Counted from the stretch's first letter, positions 1 to 8,850 are shown. The stretch is DNA of 63,457 nucleotides from Cellulosimicrobium composti (GCF_009711085.1 NZ_WMKA01000016.1:15648-79104), one strand, 5' to 3'. Notes: a model not told the origin generated them from the sequence alone. Numbers and translations are program-made.

Positions 1-609
1 CGCGGCCTCGACGTCGTGCACCAGGAGGCACCGCGCGTCCGCGAACGGCAGCCCGGCGGCGAGCGCGTGCCAGCGCTCGGGCGCGGCGCGGGCGCCGCCG
101 AACGCCGAGCGCAGCACCTCCGCCCACGCGGGCGCGTCCGCCGGACCGACGACGCGCGCCCGCACGCCCGGGTCCTCCACGGGACCCGTGAGATCACGGC
201 GCAGCAGCGCCCACGGCTCGTCCTGCGCCCAGCGCGCGTCGGCAAGACGCTCGTCGACGAGCGCGCCGACCGGCGACTCGACGGACACCGGGCCCGGGCC
301 GAGGACGCCGCAGGCCGGGTCGGCGGCGTCCGCGGCGATCCGCCGGGCGAGCTCGTCGTCGCGCAGGAGGTCCGGCGCGACGCCCAGGCGCAGGAGGTCC
401 GGCCCGTCGAGCAGCCCGACGGCGACGACGCGCCCGTCACGGCGCCACGTGCGCAGCGCGGCCGCGGTCGCGGTGGCGCCGAACCGCCAGAACCATCCGA
501 CGTCGCCCGGGTGCAGCTGGAGCGGGGCGGCGTCATCCTGCCACGCGCGCACCGCGTCCAGGACCTCGCCGAGCTGTTCGACCCGCGGCGTCGCGGTCTC
601 GATCACCAT
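1..609 (-). CDS. GNAT-family N-acetyltransferase, 3' part outside the window
   Basis: An uninterrupted minus-strand frame runs from ATG at 609 to the window edge, giving the first 203 residues. The protein begins MVIETATPRVEQLGEVLDA. An arginine- and valine-rich middle (GDVGWFWRFG, then DGRVVAVGLLDG) looks like a first acetyltransferase-like half. A second half starts near residue 150 (VRARVVGPADAPAWAEVLR), the usual opening of a GNAT fold. This suggests a tandem or two-domain GNAT protein whose acetyl-CoA loop lies outside the window. The substrate cannot be inferred. The next gene upstream (1408-752) is also an acetyltransferase, but the 142-bp gap argues for separate transcription. Confidence 0.6.
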   Translation of the reverse strand, partial: MVIETATPRVEQLGEVLDAVRAWQDDAAPLQLHPGDVGWFWRFGATATAAALRTWRRDGRVVAVGLLDGPDLLRLGVAPDLLRDDELARRIAADAADPACGVLGPGPVSVESPVGALVDERLADARWAQDEPWALLRRDLTGPVEDPGVRARVVGPADAPAWAEVLRSAFGGARAAPERWHALAAGLPFADARCLLVHDVEAA

Positions 610-751
610 GCCTCGATGAGACACCACGCCACCGCGCGGGCGCGCCCTCTTTTCGCGCGGAGGGCCACCGCCGCACGGGGTTCCGCCGCCCGGGTCCCGC
701 CGCCGGGGGTCCGCCGCCGGGGGGTCCGCCGCCCGCGAGCCGGTCGCGCGG

Positions 752-1408
752 TCAGGCGCCGCGCGGCCGCAGGTCGCGGCGCAGCACCCGGCGCCGCACG
801 GTCGGCCGCGCGACCTCCTCGAGCCCCGCGGCACGGAGCGCCTGGACGCTGCCCACCGAGTTCTCGCCCCACGTGATCGGGGCACCCGACGGGTCGAGGA
901 TCGGGTAGCCCTCGACCGCGGCCGCGCCGCGCGCGCGGGCGAAGTCGACGGCCGCGCGCGCGAGGTCGTACGTGAGGCCCAGCCCGCGGAACCCCGCGCG
1001 CACGACGAAGCACGCGACCGCCCACACGTCCGGGTCGTCCTTGTCCTGGGCGTCGCCTGCCGCCCGTCCGGTCCAGGGCACGGGGCTGCCGCGCAGGCGC
1101 CGGAACGAGGGGCGGGGCCCGACCGCGACCCACCCCGCGGGCTCGCCGTCGAGGAACGCCACGAGGCCGCTCGTCGTCGGGGCGTCCGGGTCGTCGCAGC
1201 TCGTCTGCTCGTGCAGGAGCCGCGCGCGCTCCTCGGGCGGCGTGGCGTACCAGACCCGGTCGCCGAGCACCTGGCGCTGGCACCAGCACGTCGCGGGGTA
1301 GCCGCGGTCGCCGAACACGGCCGCGAGGTCGTCCCACGTGACCTCGTTCGCCGGGCGCACGACGACGGCCCCGGGCCTGCCGGGGTGCGCCGCGCCGGGT
1401 GCCGCCAC
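752..1408 (-). CDS. GNAT-family N-acetyltransferase
   Basis: A cytosolic acetyl-CoA-dependent N-acetyltransferase of unknown substrate, about 218 residues from GTG at 1408. The GNAT core is visible in the second half: FLDGEPAGWVAVGPR is the central strand, and FVVRAGFRGLGLTYDLARAAVDFA is the acetyl-CoA pyrophosphate loop followed by its helix. The N-terminal part carries TWDDLAAVFGDRGYPATCWCQ, a CWCQ-type segment seen in small actinobacterial acetyltransferases. An alternative start is GTG at 1360 (VRPANEVTW), which would remove 16 poorly conserved residues. The gene is divergent from the VIT protein at 1481, so the two promoters share about 70 bp. Confidence 0.75.
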   Translation of the reverse strand: MAAPGAAHPGRPGAVVVRPANEVTWDDLAAVFGDRGYPATCWCQRQVLGDRVWYATPPEERARLLHEQTSCDDPDAPTTSGLVAFLDGEPAGWVAVGPRPSFRRLRGSPVPWTGRAAGDAQDKDDPDVWAVACFVVRAGFRGLGLTYDLARAAVDFARARGAAAVEGYPILDPSGAPITWGENSVGSVQALRAAGLEEVARPTVRRRVLRRDLRPRGA

Positions 1409-1468
1409 GGTCCGACCGTACGCCGACGCGCCGGGCCGCGCACCGGCGTCGGGACCTCCCGCCGGCCC

Positions 1469-1480
1469 TACAGTGTGCTC
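1469..1480 (+). promoter_or_regulatory. Leaderless-type -10 box of the VIT gene
   Basis: TACAGT at 1469-1474 is followed by 6 nt and then the ATG at 1481. This is the spacing expected when transcription starts at the first base of the start codon. There is no Shine-Dalgarno sequence before this ATG. Confidence 0.5.
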
Positions 1481-2203
1481 ATGAGCGACGCACCGCGACC
1501 GGGCGAGCACCCCGACGAATTGCACCGACCGAGCACGGGCTCACGGCTCAACCGGCTGCGCGCCGGGGTGCTCGGGGCGAACGACGGCATCGTGTCGACG
1601 GCCGGTGTCGTCGTGGGCGTCGCGGCGACGAGCACGTCGGTCCCCGTCATCGCGACGGCCGGCGGCGCGGCGCTGCTCGCCGGCGCGCTGTCGATGGCCG
1701 CGGGCGAGTACGTCTCGGTGAGCACGCAGCGCGACACCGAGAAGGCGCTGCTCGCGACCGAGCGCCGCGAGCTCGCCGAGATGCCCGACGCCGAGCTCGA
1801 CGAGCTGGCCGGGATCTACGAGGCGAAGGGCCTGACGCCGGACCTCGCGCGGCAGGTCGCCGTCCAGCTCACCGAGCGCGACCCGCTCGCGGCGCACGCC
1901 GACGCCGAGCTGCACATCGACCCGGACGAGCTCACGAGCCCGTGGGAGGCCGCGCTCGCGTCCGTGGTGTCGTTCACCGTCGGCGGGCTGCTGCCGCTCG
2001 CGGCGATCCTCCTCGCCCCCGCGGGCGTGCGGATCCCGCTGACCTTCGTCGCCGTCGTGCTCGCGCTCGTGCTCACCGGCTGGGGCTCCGCACGGCTCGG
2101 CGAGGCGCCCACGCGGCGCGCGACGGTGCGCACGGTCCTCGGCGGCGCGGTGGCGATGGGCGTGACGTACGCGATCGGGTCCCTGCTCGACGTCAACGTG
2201 TAG
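1481..2203 (+). CDS. VIT family membrane protein (iron/manganese transporter-like)
   Basis: A membrane protein of 240 residues related to the VIT1/CCC1 family, whose members move Fe2+ or Mn2+ across membranes. The family signature is clear: LRAGVLGANDGIVSTAGVVVG at about residue 28 forms the first membrane helix, followed by the second (AALLAGALSMAAGEYVSVS). A charged, Glu-rich cytosolic segment follows (residues about 85-150), which in VIT proteins binds metal. Three further helices fill the C-terminal third. The ATG at 1481 is preceded by a TANNNT box 6 nt upstream and no ribosome binding site, suggesting a leaderless message. The metal specificity is not visible from sequence. Confidence 0.85.
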   Translation: MSDAPRPGEHPDELHRPSTGSRLNRLRAGVLGANDGIVSTAGVVVGVAATSTSVPVIATAGGAALLAGALSMAAGEYVSVSTQRDTEKALLATERRELAEMPDAELDELAGIYEAKGLTPDLARQVAVQLTERDPLAAHADAELHIDPDELTSPWEAALASVVSFTVGGLLPLAAILLAPAGVRIPLTFVAVVLALVLTGWGSARLGEAPTRRATVRTVLGGAVAMGVTYAIGSLLDVNV

Positions 2204-2228
2204 CGCACCGCTGCGGCAGAATCGGCGC

Positions 2229-2732
2229 GTGGCCAAGAAGTCGAAGTCGTCCGCGCACGCCGGGACCCCCGCGGTCGCCCTCCTCGAGCGCGAGGGCGTC
2301 GCGCACACGCTGCACCCGTACGAGCACGACCCGTCGAGCGACCTGTCCTACGGGCTCGAGGCCGCCGCCGCGATCGGGGTGCCCGCCGAGCGGGTGTTCA
2401 AGACGCTGCTCGCCGTGGTCGACGGCGGCCCCCTCGTCGTGGGCATCGTGCCGGTCGACCGTCAGCTCGACCTCAAGGCGCTCGCGAAGGCGGCGGGCGG
2501 CAAGAAGGCGACGATGGCCGAGCCCGCCGCGGCCGAGCGCGCGACCGGCTACGTCGTCGGCGGCATCTCGCCGCTGGGCCAGAAGCAGCGCCACCGCACG
2601 TTCCTCGACGACAGCGCGCTCGTGTTCGACGCGGTGTACGTCTCGGGCGGGCGCCGGGGCCTCGACGTCGGTCTCGCGCCGTCGGACCTGCTGCGCCTCA
2701 CCGGCGGGACCGCCGCCCCCGTCGCCCGGTAG
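2229..2732 (+). CDS. ybaK: YbaK/EbsC-type aminoacyl-tRNA deacylase
   Basis: A small cytosolic editing enzyme (167 residues) of the YbaK/ProX family. Family members hydrolyse mischarged Cys-tRNA(Pro) in trans. Hallmarks are the N-terminal VALLEREGVAHTLHPYEHD, the lysine region ERVFKTLLAVVDGG, the VPVDRQLDLKALAKAAGGKKATMAEPAAAE segment and the glycine motif GYVVGGISPLGQKQRHRTFLD. Length is normal for the family (about 155-170). GTG at 2229 is chosen because CAGAAT lies 6 nt upstream, a leaderless layout. It starts 25 bp after the VIT gene but seems to have its own promoter. Confidence 0.88.
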   Translation: MAKKSKSSAHAGTPAVALLEREGVAHTLHPYEHDPSSDLSYGLEAAAAIGVPAERVFKTLLAVVDGGPLVVGIVPVDRQLDLKALAKAAGGKKATMAEPAAAERATGYVVGGISPLGQKQRHRTFLDDSALVFDAVYVSGGRRGLDVGLAPSDLLRLTGGTAAPVAR

Positions 2733-2753
2733 GGCGGGCGGCGACCGTCGCGG

Positions 2754-3152
2754 TCAGCGCTGGTAGGCGGCGAACGGGGCGTCGGTCGGGACGACGTCCT
2801 TGCCCAGCGGCAGGAGCGAGACGGGGATGAGCTTGAGGTTCGCGATCCCGAGCGGGATGCCGATGATCGACACGAAGAGCGGGATCGCGGTGACGACGTG
2901 CCCGATCGCGAGCCAGATCCCTGCGACGAGCACCCAGATGACGTTCCCGATCGTCGACCATGCGCCCGCGGTCGGCTTGTCGACGACGGTGCGGCCGAAC
3001 GGCCACAGCGCGTAGCCCGCGATGCGGAAGCTCGCGATCCCGAACGGGATCGTCACGACGAGGATGCAGCAGATGATGCCCGCGACGACGTACCCCAGCG
3101 CGAGCCAGAGCCCGGCGAACACGAGCCAGATGATGTTGAGCAGTGTCTTCAC
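2754..3152 (-). CDS. YccF domain inner-membrane protein
   Basis: A 132-residue membrane protein with an internal duplication. Each half contains the YccF motif: NIIWLVFAGLWLALGYVVAGIICC at the start and NVIWVLVAGIWLAIGHVVTAIPLF at about residue 68. Each is followed by a short P(F/L)G(I/L)A(S/N) segment and a hydrophobic stretch. Four membrane segments are expected. YccF proteins have no established biochemical role. The GTG at 3152 has a GGA-type Shine-Dalgarno (AAAGGACGG). An upstream extension to about 3212 would be Arg-rich and unlike the family. Confidence 0.82.
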   Translation of the reverse strand: MKTLLNIIWLVFAGLWLALGYVVAGIICCILVVTIPFGIASFRIAGYALWPFGRTVVDKPTAGAWSTIGNVIWVLVAGIWLAIGHVVTAIPLFVSIIGIPLGIANLKLIPVSLLPLGKDVVPTDAPFAAYQR

Positions 3153-3249
3153 GGCACCGTCCTTTCGCGACCATTCTCGCCGACCGCGGCCCCGGTGCCG
3201 ATCGGGGACCACCCTGAGACGACCCGGGTCCTGCGGGCACCGTCCGACC

Positions 3250-3261
3250 TAGACTGACCGC
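3250..3261 (+). promoter_or_regulatory. Leaderless-type -10 box (YggS gene)
   Basis: TAGACT at 3250-3255 lies 6 nt before the ATG at 3262, with no Shine-Dalgarno. The layout is the same as at 1481, 2229, 33377, 43229 and, mirrored, 12530 and 63287. Confidence 0.5.
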
Positions 3262-4011
3262 ATGCCCCTCCCCGAGCCGCCGTCCGTGCTGCCCGCGCAG
3301 GTCGCGCACAACCTCGCCCGGGTGCGGGACCGGGTGGACGCCGCGGCGCGCGCGGCGGGGCGTGCGCCGTCGGACGTCCGGCTGCTCGTGGCGACCAAGA
3401 CGCAGCCCGCCGCCGCGGTGCGCGCGGTGGTCGAGGCGGGAGCGGACCTGATCGGCGAGAACCGGGTGCAGGAGCTCGTCGCGAAGGCGCCGGACCTCGC
3501 CGACCTCGTCGCCGCGGGGCGCGTCGAGGTGCACATGATCGGACACCTCCAGCGCAACAAGGTCAACCAGGTGCTCGCGACGGCGACCGGCGTCGAGAGC
3601 GTGGACTCGCGCGCGCTCGCCGAGGCGCTGTCGGTCCGCTGCGCGCGCGACGGCCGCGTGCTCGACGTCCTGGTCCAGGTGAACGTCTCGGGGGAGGAGT
3701 CCAAGTCGGGCGTGCGTCCCGACGACGCCGCCCCCCTCGCGACGGCGGTCGCCGCGCTCCCCGGCCTGCGGCTCGCGGGGTTCATGACGATCGGCGCGAA
3801 CTCGCCCGACGAGGCCGAGGTCCGTTCGGGGTTCGCCCGCCTCCGGGAGGTGCGCGACGCCGTCGTGGGCTCGGGCGCGCCCGGCACCGCAGGCGCCCGT
3901 GAGCTGTCCATGGGCATGAGCGGCGACCTCGAGCTCGCGGTCGCCGAGGGCGCGACGATCGTCCGGGTCGGCACCGCCGTCTTCGGCCCGCGCCCCGCCC
4001 CTGCCCGCTGA
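3262..4011 (+). CDS. YggS-family pyridoxal-phosphate homeostasis protein
   Basis: A 249-residue cytosolic PLP-binding protein of the YggS/PLPBP family, a TIM barrel related to the N-terminal domain of alanine racemase. The PLP lysine lies in LLVATKTQPAAAVRA at about residue 38. GENRVQELVAKA and HMIGHLQRNKVNQVL are the diagnostic family motifs, and MGMSGDLELAVAEGATIVRVGTAVFG closes the phosphate-binding end. These proteins buffer PLP and affect amino acid and keto acid pools; no reaction is firmly assigned. In many actinobacteria the gene lies by ftsZ and sepF, but here its neighbours are unrelated. Confidence 0.92.
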   Translation: MPLPEPPSVLPAQVAHNLARVRDRVDAAARAAGRAPSDVRLLVATKTQPAAAVRAVVEAGADLIGENRVQELVAKAPDLADLVAAGRVEVHMIGHLQRNKVNQVLATATGVESVDSRALAEALSVRCARDGRVLDVLVQVNVSGEESKSGVRPDDAAPLATAVAALPGLRLAGFMTIGANSPDEAEVRSGFARLREVRDAVVGSGAPGTAGARELSMGMSGDLELAVAEGATIVRVGTAVFGPRPAPAR

Positions 4012-4035
4012 CACCCGCGGAGGCCTGTCCGGGGT

Positions 4036-4992
4036 CTACCGCGCGGGGAGCGCCCCGAGCCGGGCGAGCGCGCCGCGCACCCCCGCGACGCCGTCCCCCG
4101 CGAGCGCCTCGCGCGCCGCGTCGGCGTCGACGCCCGCGAGGAGCATGACGAGCGCCACGTGCACCTCGCCGTCGGCCTCCTGCAGCACGTCCTCGCACTC
4201 GGGTGCGCCGAGGCCCGTGGCCTGGACGAGCATGCGCACGATGCGGGCGCGCAGCTTCTGGTTGGTCGGGCGCACGTCGATCATGAGGTTCGAGTACGTC
4301 TTGCCGAGGCGGATCATCGTCGCCGTCGAGAACGTGTTGAGCACGAGCTTCTGGGCCGTGGCGGCCTTCATGCGCGTGGAGCCCGTGACGACCTCGGGGC
4401 CCGTGTCCACGAGGATCGCGACGTCGACGCCCTCCGCGAGCGGCGCGCCGGGGTTGGCCGAGACGAGCACCGTCCGCGCACCGCGCTCGCGCGCGACGTC
4501 GAGCGCGCCGCGCACGTAGGGCGTCCGGCCGCTCGCCGCGAGCCCGACGACCAGGTCGTGCGGCCCGACGGCGTCGACGTCGGCGCGCCCGAGCGCCACG
4601 TCGTCCTCTGCCCCCTCGACCGCGAGCATCATCGCGCCGACGCCGCCCGCGAGGTGGGCGACGAACCACTCCTCGCCCACGCCGTAGGTCGGCAGGAGCT
4701 CGACCGCGTCGAGCACGCCGAGGCGGCCCGACGTCCCCGAGCCGACGTAGTGCACGCGCCCGCCCGCGCGCAGCGCCTCGACCGCGAGGTCCACGGCTCG
4801 CGCGATGTGGTCACGCTGCGCGCGCACGGCGTCCGCGACGCCCGCGTCCTCGTCGGTGATGAGCCGCACGACGTCGGCGGTGGGCAGCAGGTCGACGTCG
4901 GTGGTGCGCGGGTTGCGCTCCTCGGTCGGTGACGCGAGGCGCACGAGCGCCTGCCACTCCTCCGTGCTCGTGGCGAGGGTGGGGTCGGTCAT
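4036..4992 (-). CDS. murQ: N-acetylmuramic acid 6-phosphate etherase
   Basis: Cleaves the D-lactyl ether of MurNAc-6-phosphate to give GlcNAc-6-phosphate and D-lactate, the committed step of muramic acid recycling. The protein has 318 residues, near the usual 300. The SIS domain is plain: VHYVGSGTSGRLGVLDAVELL at about residue 80, LVVGLAASGRTPYVRGAL near 140 and the signature GPEVVTGSTRMKAATAQK near 205. The C-terminal helical part (ECEDVLQEADGEVHVALVMLLAG) matches family architecture. The start ATG overlaps the anmK stop by 4 bp, so it is the last gene of the recycling operon and probably translationally coupled. Confidence 0.95.
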   Translation of the reverse strand: MTDPTLATSTEEWQALVRLASPTEERNPRTTDVDLLPTADVVRLITDEDAGVADAVRAQRDHIARAVDLAVEALRAGGRVHYVGSGTSGRLGVLDAVELLPTYGVGEEWFVAHLAGGVGAMMLAVEGAEDDVALGRADVDAVGPHDLVVGLAASGRTPYVRGALDVARERGARTVLVSANPGAPLAEGVDVAILVDTGPEVVTGSTRMKAATAQKLVLNTFSTATMIRLGKTYSNLMIDVRPTNQKLRARIVRMLVQATGLGAPECEDVLQEADGEVHVALVMLLAGVDADAAREALAGDGVAGVRGALARLGALPAR

Positions 4993-6296
4993 CGGGTGCT
5001 TCCCTTCGTCGAGCCCGTCAGCGGGCTCTTGGCGCGCGGGCCCGGCAGCAGCCCGTGCGGAGTGTTGGCGAGCGCCAGTCGGCGCACGGGCCCGCTCGCG
5101 GCCTGCCACGGCAGCGGCGTGGGCGGCGTGAGCGAGCCGAGCACGACGGCACGCCGCGCTCCGGTGGCCCGCCGCCGGTGCTCGCCCGCGGCCGTCCCGG
5201 GCAGCCCGTGGGCCGAGAGGAAGCCGAGGAGAGCGAAGAGGTAGGCCTCCTTCGCGTCGACGGGCAGCCCGAGGGTGTCGGACGTGACGACCTCGCACGC
5301 GTGGGGCAGGCGCTCGGCGAGCGCTGCGCGCAGGCGGTCGAGCAGCACGGGGTTGCGCGCCCCACCGCCGGACGCGACGACGCGGCGCACGTCGTGCCCC
5401 GCGAGCGCGTCGGCGACGCTCACCGCGGTGAGCTCGGTGAGCGTCGCGACGAGGTCGGGCCCGGTGAGGCCGGGGCGCACGGCCGCGAGCCGGCGCTCGG
5501 TGTACGTGGTGTCGAAGAGCTCGCGCCCGGTGGACTTGGGCGCGGGCGCGGCGAAGTACGGGTCGTCGAGCAGCGCCGCGAGCGCGACGGGGTCGACGGT
5601 GCCTCGCGCGGCCAGCGCGCCGTCCTCGTCGTAGGCGAGGCGGCCGTCGGTGAGACGTGCGACCGCGACGTCGAGCAGGCAGTTGCCGGGCCCGGTGTCC
5701 CAGCCCGTGACCGGGTCGTCGACACGCCCGACGAGGGAGACGTTCGCGATCCCGCCGAGGTTGAGCGCCGCCGTGAGCCCGGCGTCGGGCGCGCCGTCGG
5801 TGCCCGTGGTGTCGTCCTCGCGACCGAGCCACAGCGCGTCGAGCACGCTCACGAGGGGCGCGCCGTGCCCGCCGGCGGCGACGTCGGCGACGCGGAAGTC
5901 GCTGACGACGGGCCGCTTGACGTGCTCCGCGACCCACGCGGCGTTGCCGAGCTGCAGGGTGCCGCGCGCGCGGGCGCCGACGACCCAGTGGTAGACGGTC
6001 TGCCCGTGCGACGCGACGAGGTCGACGTCGCCGCCGGCCACGTCGTCGATCGCGCGGCGGCCCGCGCGGCCGAGCTCCTGGCCGACGAGCGTGTCGAGCT
6101 GCGCGACCTCCGCCATGTCGACCGCGGCCGGCGGCAGCGCCGCGAGGATGCGCTCGCGCAGCGCGCGCGGCCAGGCGTACTCGGTGTGGCCGAGGGGACG
6201 CATGCGCAGCACGCCGTCGTCGCCGAGGGTGAGGTCGGCGGCGGCCGCGTCGATCGCGTCGACCGACGTGCCGGAGGACAGCCCGAGGACGATCAT
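4989..6296 (-). CDS. anmK: Anhydro-N-acetylmuramic acid kinase
   Basis: Opens the 1,6-anhydro ring of anhydro-MurNAc and phosphorylates it with ATP to MurNAc-6-phosphate, the substrate of the next gene. The protein has 435 residues; typical AnmK is about 370-390. The kinase fold motifs are present: GLSSGTSVDAIDAA at residue 5, SHGQTVYH near 110, LNLGGIANVS near 175, DTGPGNCLLD near 195 and ASGGGARNPVLLDRL near 320. The extra length is a C-terminal Arg/Pro-rich tail after the last conserved block. Both ends overlap neighbours by 4 bp (ATGA). Confidence 0.94.
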   Translation of the reverse strand: MIVLGLSSGTSVDAIDAAAADLTLGDDGVLRMRPLGHTEYAWPRALRERILAALPPAAVDMAEVAQLDTLVGQELGRAGRRAIDDVAGGDVDLVASHGQTVYHWVVGARARGTLQLGNAAWVAEHVKRPVVSDFRVADVAAGGHGAPLVSVLDALWLGREDDTTGTDGAPDAGLTAALNLGGIANVSLVGRVDDPVTGWDTGPGNCLLDVAVARLTDGRLAYDEDGALAARGTVDPVALAALLDDPYFAAPAPKSTGRELFDTTYTERRLAAVRPGLTGPDLVATLTELTAVSVADALAGHDVRRVVASGGGARNPVLLDRLRAALAERLPHACEVVTSDTLGLPVDAKEAYLFALLGFLSAHGLPGTAAGEHRRRATGARRAVVLGSLTPPTPLPWQAASGPVRRLALANTPHGLLPGPRAKSPLTGSTKGSTR

Positions 6297-7969
6297 CGGG
6301 ACCCCTCCCCCGGCGCGGTGGCGGGCCGGCCGCGCAGGAGCGCGACGGCGGCGCGTGCGTTCGCCCGCCCCGTGCCGCACGCGACCACGACGACCGCGCG
6401 CGGGGCGCCGTCGGCGGCGGGCAGGTCGGTGCCGAACCACTGCTCGACGGCGCCCGGGAATCCCGTGTGCACGACGACCGCGCCGGGGCGCGCCGCGAGC
6501 AGCTCGCCGAGGCGCGTCCGCTCGCCCGAGCCGAGGACGGGCTCGCGCGTGAGCACGAGCAGGGGCCGGTCGCTCGCACGCACCGTGGCGACCGCGTGCG
6601 CCCACGCGTCGGCGTCGGCCGGGCGCAGGTGGCGCACGTCCGGCCCGAACGCCTCGTCGAGCGCGCGCTGGACGTGCTGCGCGGTGCGGCCCGCGGCGTG
6701 GTCGAACCGGAGGCGGAGGTCGACGACGTCGGGCGTGCCGGTCACGACAGGTCCGTCCGCGGGCACCGGCCCGGCGAACCGGACGGCGCGCGCGGCGACC
6801 TCGGCGCCCACGCGGCCGAGCTCGTCGAGCGCCGCGAGCGCGGACTCGGGCGACGGCACGACGCCGCTCGCGGCCTGGCGCGCGCGGACCGCCGCCCGGG
6901 CGCGCGCCGTGCGGTCCGCGGACTCGCGCAGGCGGTCGAGCGTGACGCGTCCCGCGGTGACGGCGTCGACGAGCGCGTCCTGCGCCTGGCGGAACAGCGC
7001 CTCGTCGTCGCGGCCGACGGTCGTGCCGAGGCACAGCAGGTCGGCACCCGCCTCGACGGCGCGCACCGCGACCTCGCCGATGCCCGCGACGGCCCCCTCG
7101 GCGCCGAACGCCGCGACGGCGCCCATGTCGAGCGCGTCCGTGACGACCGGCCCCTCGAAGCCGAGCTCGCGCACGAGCGCGCCGACCGCGGGCTCGAGCG
7201 TGGCGGGCAGCGGCCCGAGCGCGGGGACGACGACGTGGGCCGTCATGACCGCGTCCAGCACCGCGTCGTCCGCGGGCGACGCCGGGTCGCGCCGGGTCAT
7301 CGTCGCGACGAACGGGGGCAGGTCGCGCGCCCGCAGCTCGTCGGCGCTCGCGTCGACGACGGGCAGCGCGAGGTGGGAGTCGACGTTCGTCGCGCCGTGC
7401 CCCGGGAAGTGCTTGCCGCACGCGCCCGCGCCGCCCGCGTGCAGGCCGCGCACGAACGCGGCGCCGTGGCGCGCGACGAGCGCCGGGTCCGCACCGAACG
7501 ACCGGACGCCGATGACGGGGTTGTCCGGGTCGGAGTTCACGTCGAGGTCCGGCGCGAGGTCGAGGTCGACGCCGGTCGCGGTGAGGAGGCGGCCGAGCGC
7601 GACGCCTACCCGCTCGGTGACCTCGACGTCGTCGACGATCCCGAGCGCCGCGTTGCCCGGCAGGCTCGATCCCGTCGCGGCCTCGAGGCGCGACACGTCG
7701 CCGCCCTCCTCGTCGATCGCGACGAGCAGGTCTGGCGACGCCCCGCGCAGGCGCGCGGTGAGGCGGGCCGTCGTCGCGACGTCGGGCGTGTTGTGCCCGA
7801 ACAGCACGACCCCGGCCAGCCCGTCGCGCGCGGCCTCGGCGAGCCACGCCGGCGGGTCGTCCGTGCCGGTGAACCCGGGCAGGAGCACCCCGTTGACGGC
7901 GCGCACGACGTCGCTCGCGGCCGGGCGCGCGCGCTCCGGCGACGGCGTCGGGCGGGTCGTGCCGCTCAT
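6293..7969 (-). CDS. nagZ: Glycoside hydrolase family 3 beta-N-acetylhexosaminidase (NagZ-like)
   Basis: A predicted cytosolic beta-N-acetylglucosaminidase that releases GlcNAc from GlcNAc-(anhydro)MurNAc. Residues about 25-350 form the GH3 barrel. GKHFPGHGATNVDSHLALPVV holds the NagZ-specific Asp/His acid-base loop, and GPVVTDALDMGAVAAFGAEG holds the nucleophile Asp. A C-terminal region of about 190 residues (alpha/beta, VVVVACGTGRANARAAVALL) follows; Gram-negative NagZ lacks it but Bacillus and actinobacterial forms have it. There is no signal peptide or lipobox, so the substrate must be imported, which fits the ABC permeases directly upstream (4-bp overlap). Confidence 0.92.
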   Translation of the reverse strand: MSGTTRPTPSPERARPAASDVVRAVNGVLLPGFTGTDDPPAWLAEAARDGLAGVVLFGHNTPDVATTARLTARLRGASPDLLVAIDEEGGDVSRLEAATGSSLPGNAALGIVDDVEVTERVGVALGRLLTATGVDLDLAPDLDVNSDPDNPVIGVRSFGADPALVARHGAAFVRGLHAGGAGACGKHFPGHGATNVDSHLALPVVDASADELRARDLPPFVATMTRRDPASPADDAVLDAVMTAHVVVPALGPLPATLEPAVGALVRELGFEGPVVTDALDMGAVAAFGAEGAVAGIGEVAVRAVEAGADLLCLGTTVGRDDEALFRQAQDALVDAVTAGRVTLDRLRESADRTARARAAVRARQAASGVVPSPESALAALDELGRVGAEVAARAVRFAGPVPADGPVVTGTPDVVDLRLRFDHAAGRTAQHVQRALDEAFGPDVRHLRPADADAWAHAVATVRASDRPLLVLTREPVLGSGERTRLGELLAARPGAVVVHTGFPGAVEQWFGTDLPAADGAPRAVVVVACGTGRANARAAVALLRGRPATAPGEGSR

Positions 7970-8850
7970 CCCTTCACCGACCCCGCGGTGAGGCCCGACG
8001 ACAGGTTGCGCTGCACGAGGACGAAGAACACGAGGACGGGCAGCGTGATGATCGTCGACGCGGCCATGACCGCGCCCCAGTCGGTCGTGTTCTCCCCGAA
8101 GAACTTCTGCAGGCCGATCGGCACGGTGTACTTGCTCGACTGCTGGAGGAACGTCAGCGCGAAGATGAACTCGTTCCACGCGGTGATGAAGGAGAACACG
8201 CTCGTCGCCACGACGCCGGGCGCAACGAGCGGCACGAGGATCTTCCAGAACATGCGCCCCCACGACGCGCCGTCGAGGTACGCGGCCTCCTCGAGCTCGA
8301 CGGGCACCGCGGCGACGAAGCCGCGCAGGGTCCAGATCGCGAAGGGCAGCGCGAACGCGAGGTAGACGATCGTCAGGCCCAGGAGCGAGTTGAGCATGTT
8401 GAGGTTGCGCATCTGCAGGAACAGCGGGATGACGAGGGCCTCGAGCGGGACCATCTGCACCATGAGGATGAGCACGAGCATCGACTTGCGGAACCGGAAG
8501 CGGAACCGGCTCACCGCGACCGCGGCGAGCAGCGCCACGACCGACGACGCGAGGACCGTGCCGAGCGCGACGAGGACCGAGTTGCGCAGGTAGTGGCCGA
8601 ACCCGCCGTCGTCGATGACGCTGACGAAGTTGTCCCACGTGACGCCGGCCGGCAGGAGCCGGGCGCCGCGCGTCGCGGCCTGCGGGTCGATCGCGGACGA
8701 GAACATCCAGTACGCGGGGAAGAGCGAGAAGGTGAGGAGGGCGACGAGCCCGACCGTCTTCGCGGCGGCGACGCCGGGGCGACGGGGACGCGCGCGCAGG
8801 GTCTGGCCCGCCGGCGCGGCGGTGGGGGTGTCGACGACGGCGGCGCTCAC
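7966..8850 (-). CDS. Carbohydrate ABC transporter permease (second subunit)
   Basis: An inner-membrane permease of the MalG/CUT1 type, 294 residues from GTG at 8850. About six membrane helices are visible (TVGLVALLTFSLFPAYWMFS first). The EAA loop that docks the ATPase is VELEEAAYLDGASWGRMFWKILVPLVAP at about residue 185. It overlaps the partner permease by GTGA and nagZ by ATGA. No ATP-binding subunit is encoded nearby. Actinobacterial CUT1 systems usually share a housekeeping MsiK-type ATPase, which I infer here. Context suggests uptake of a peptidoglycan-derived amino sugar or disaccharide. Confidence 0.92.
   Translation of the reverse strand: MSAAVVDTPTAAPAGQTLRARPRRPGVAAAKTVGLVALLTFSLFPAYWMFSSAIDPQAATRGARLLPAGVTWDNFVSVIDDGGFGHYLRNSVLVALGTVLASSVVALLAAVAVSRFRFRFRKSMLVLILMVQMVPLEALVIPLFLQMRNLNMLNSLLGLTIVYLAFALPFAIWTLRGFVAAVPVELEEAAYLDGASWGRMFWKILVPLVAPGVVATSVFSFITAWNEFIFALTFLQQSSKYTVPIGLQKFFGENTTDWGAVMAASTIITLPVLVFFVLVQRNLSSGLTAGSVKG

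Noticed and set aside
610-751. Short CCGCCGGGGGTCCG-type repeats as an element
   Set aside because: They are imperfect GC-rich simple repeats between two genes, without a consistent unit or further copies.
4929-7991. A 1020-codon open frame on the plus strand opposite murQ, anmK and nagZ
   Set aside because: It is the GC-rich shadow of three well-supported genes: Arg/Pro/Ala-rich composition, no domains, no ribosome binding site.
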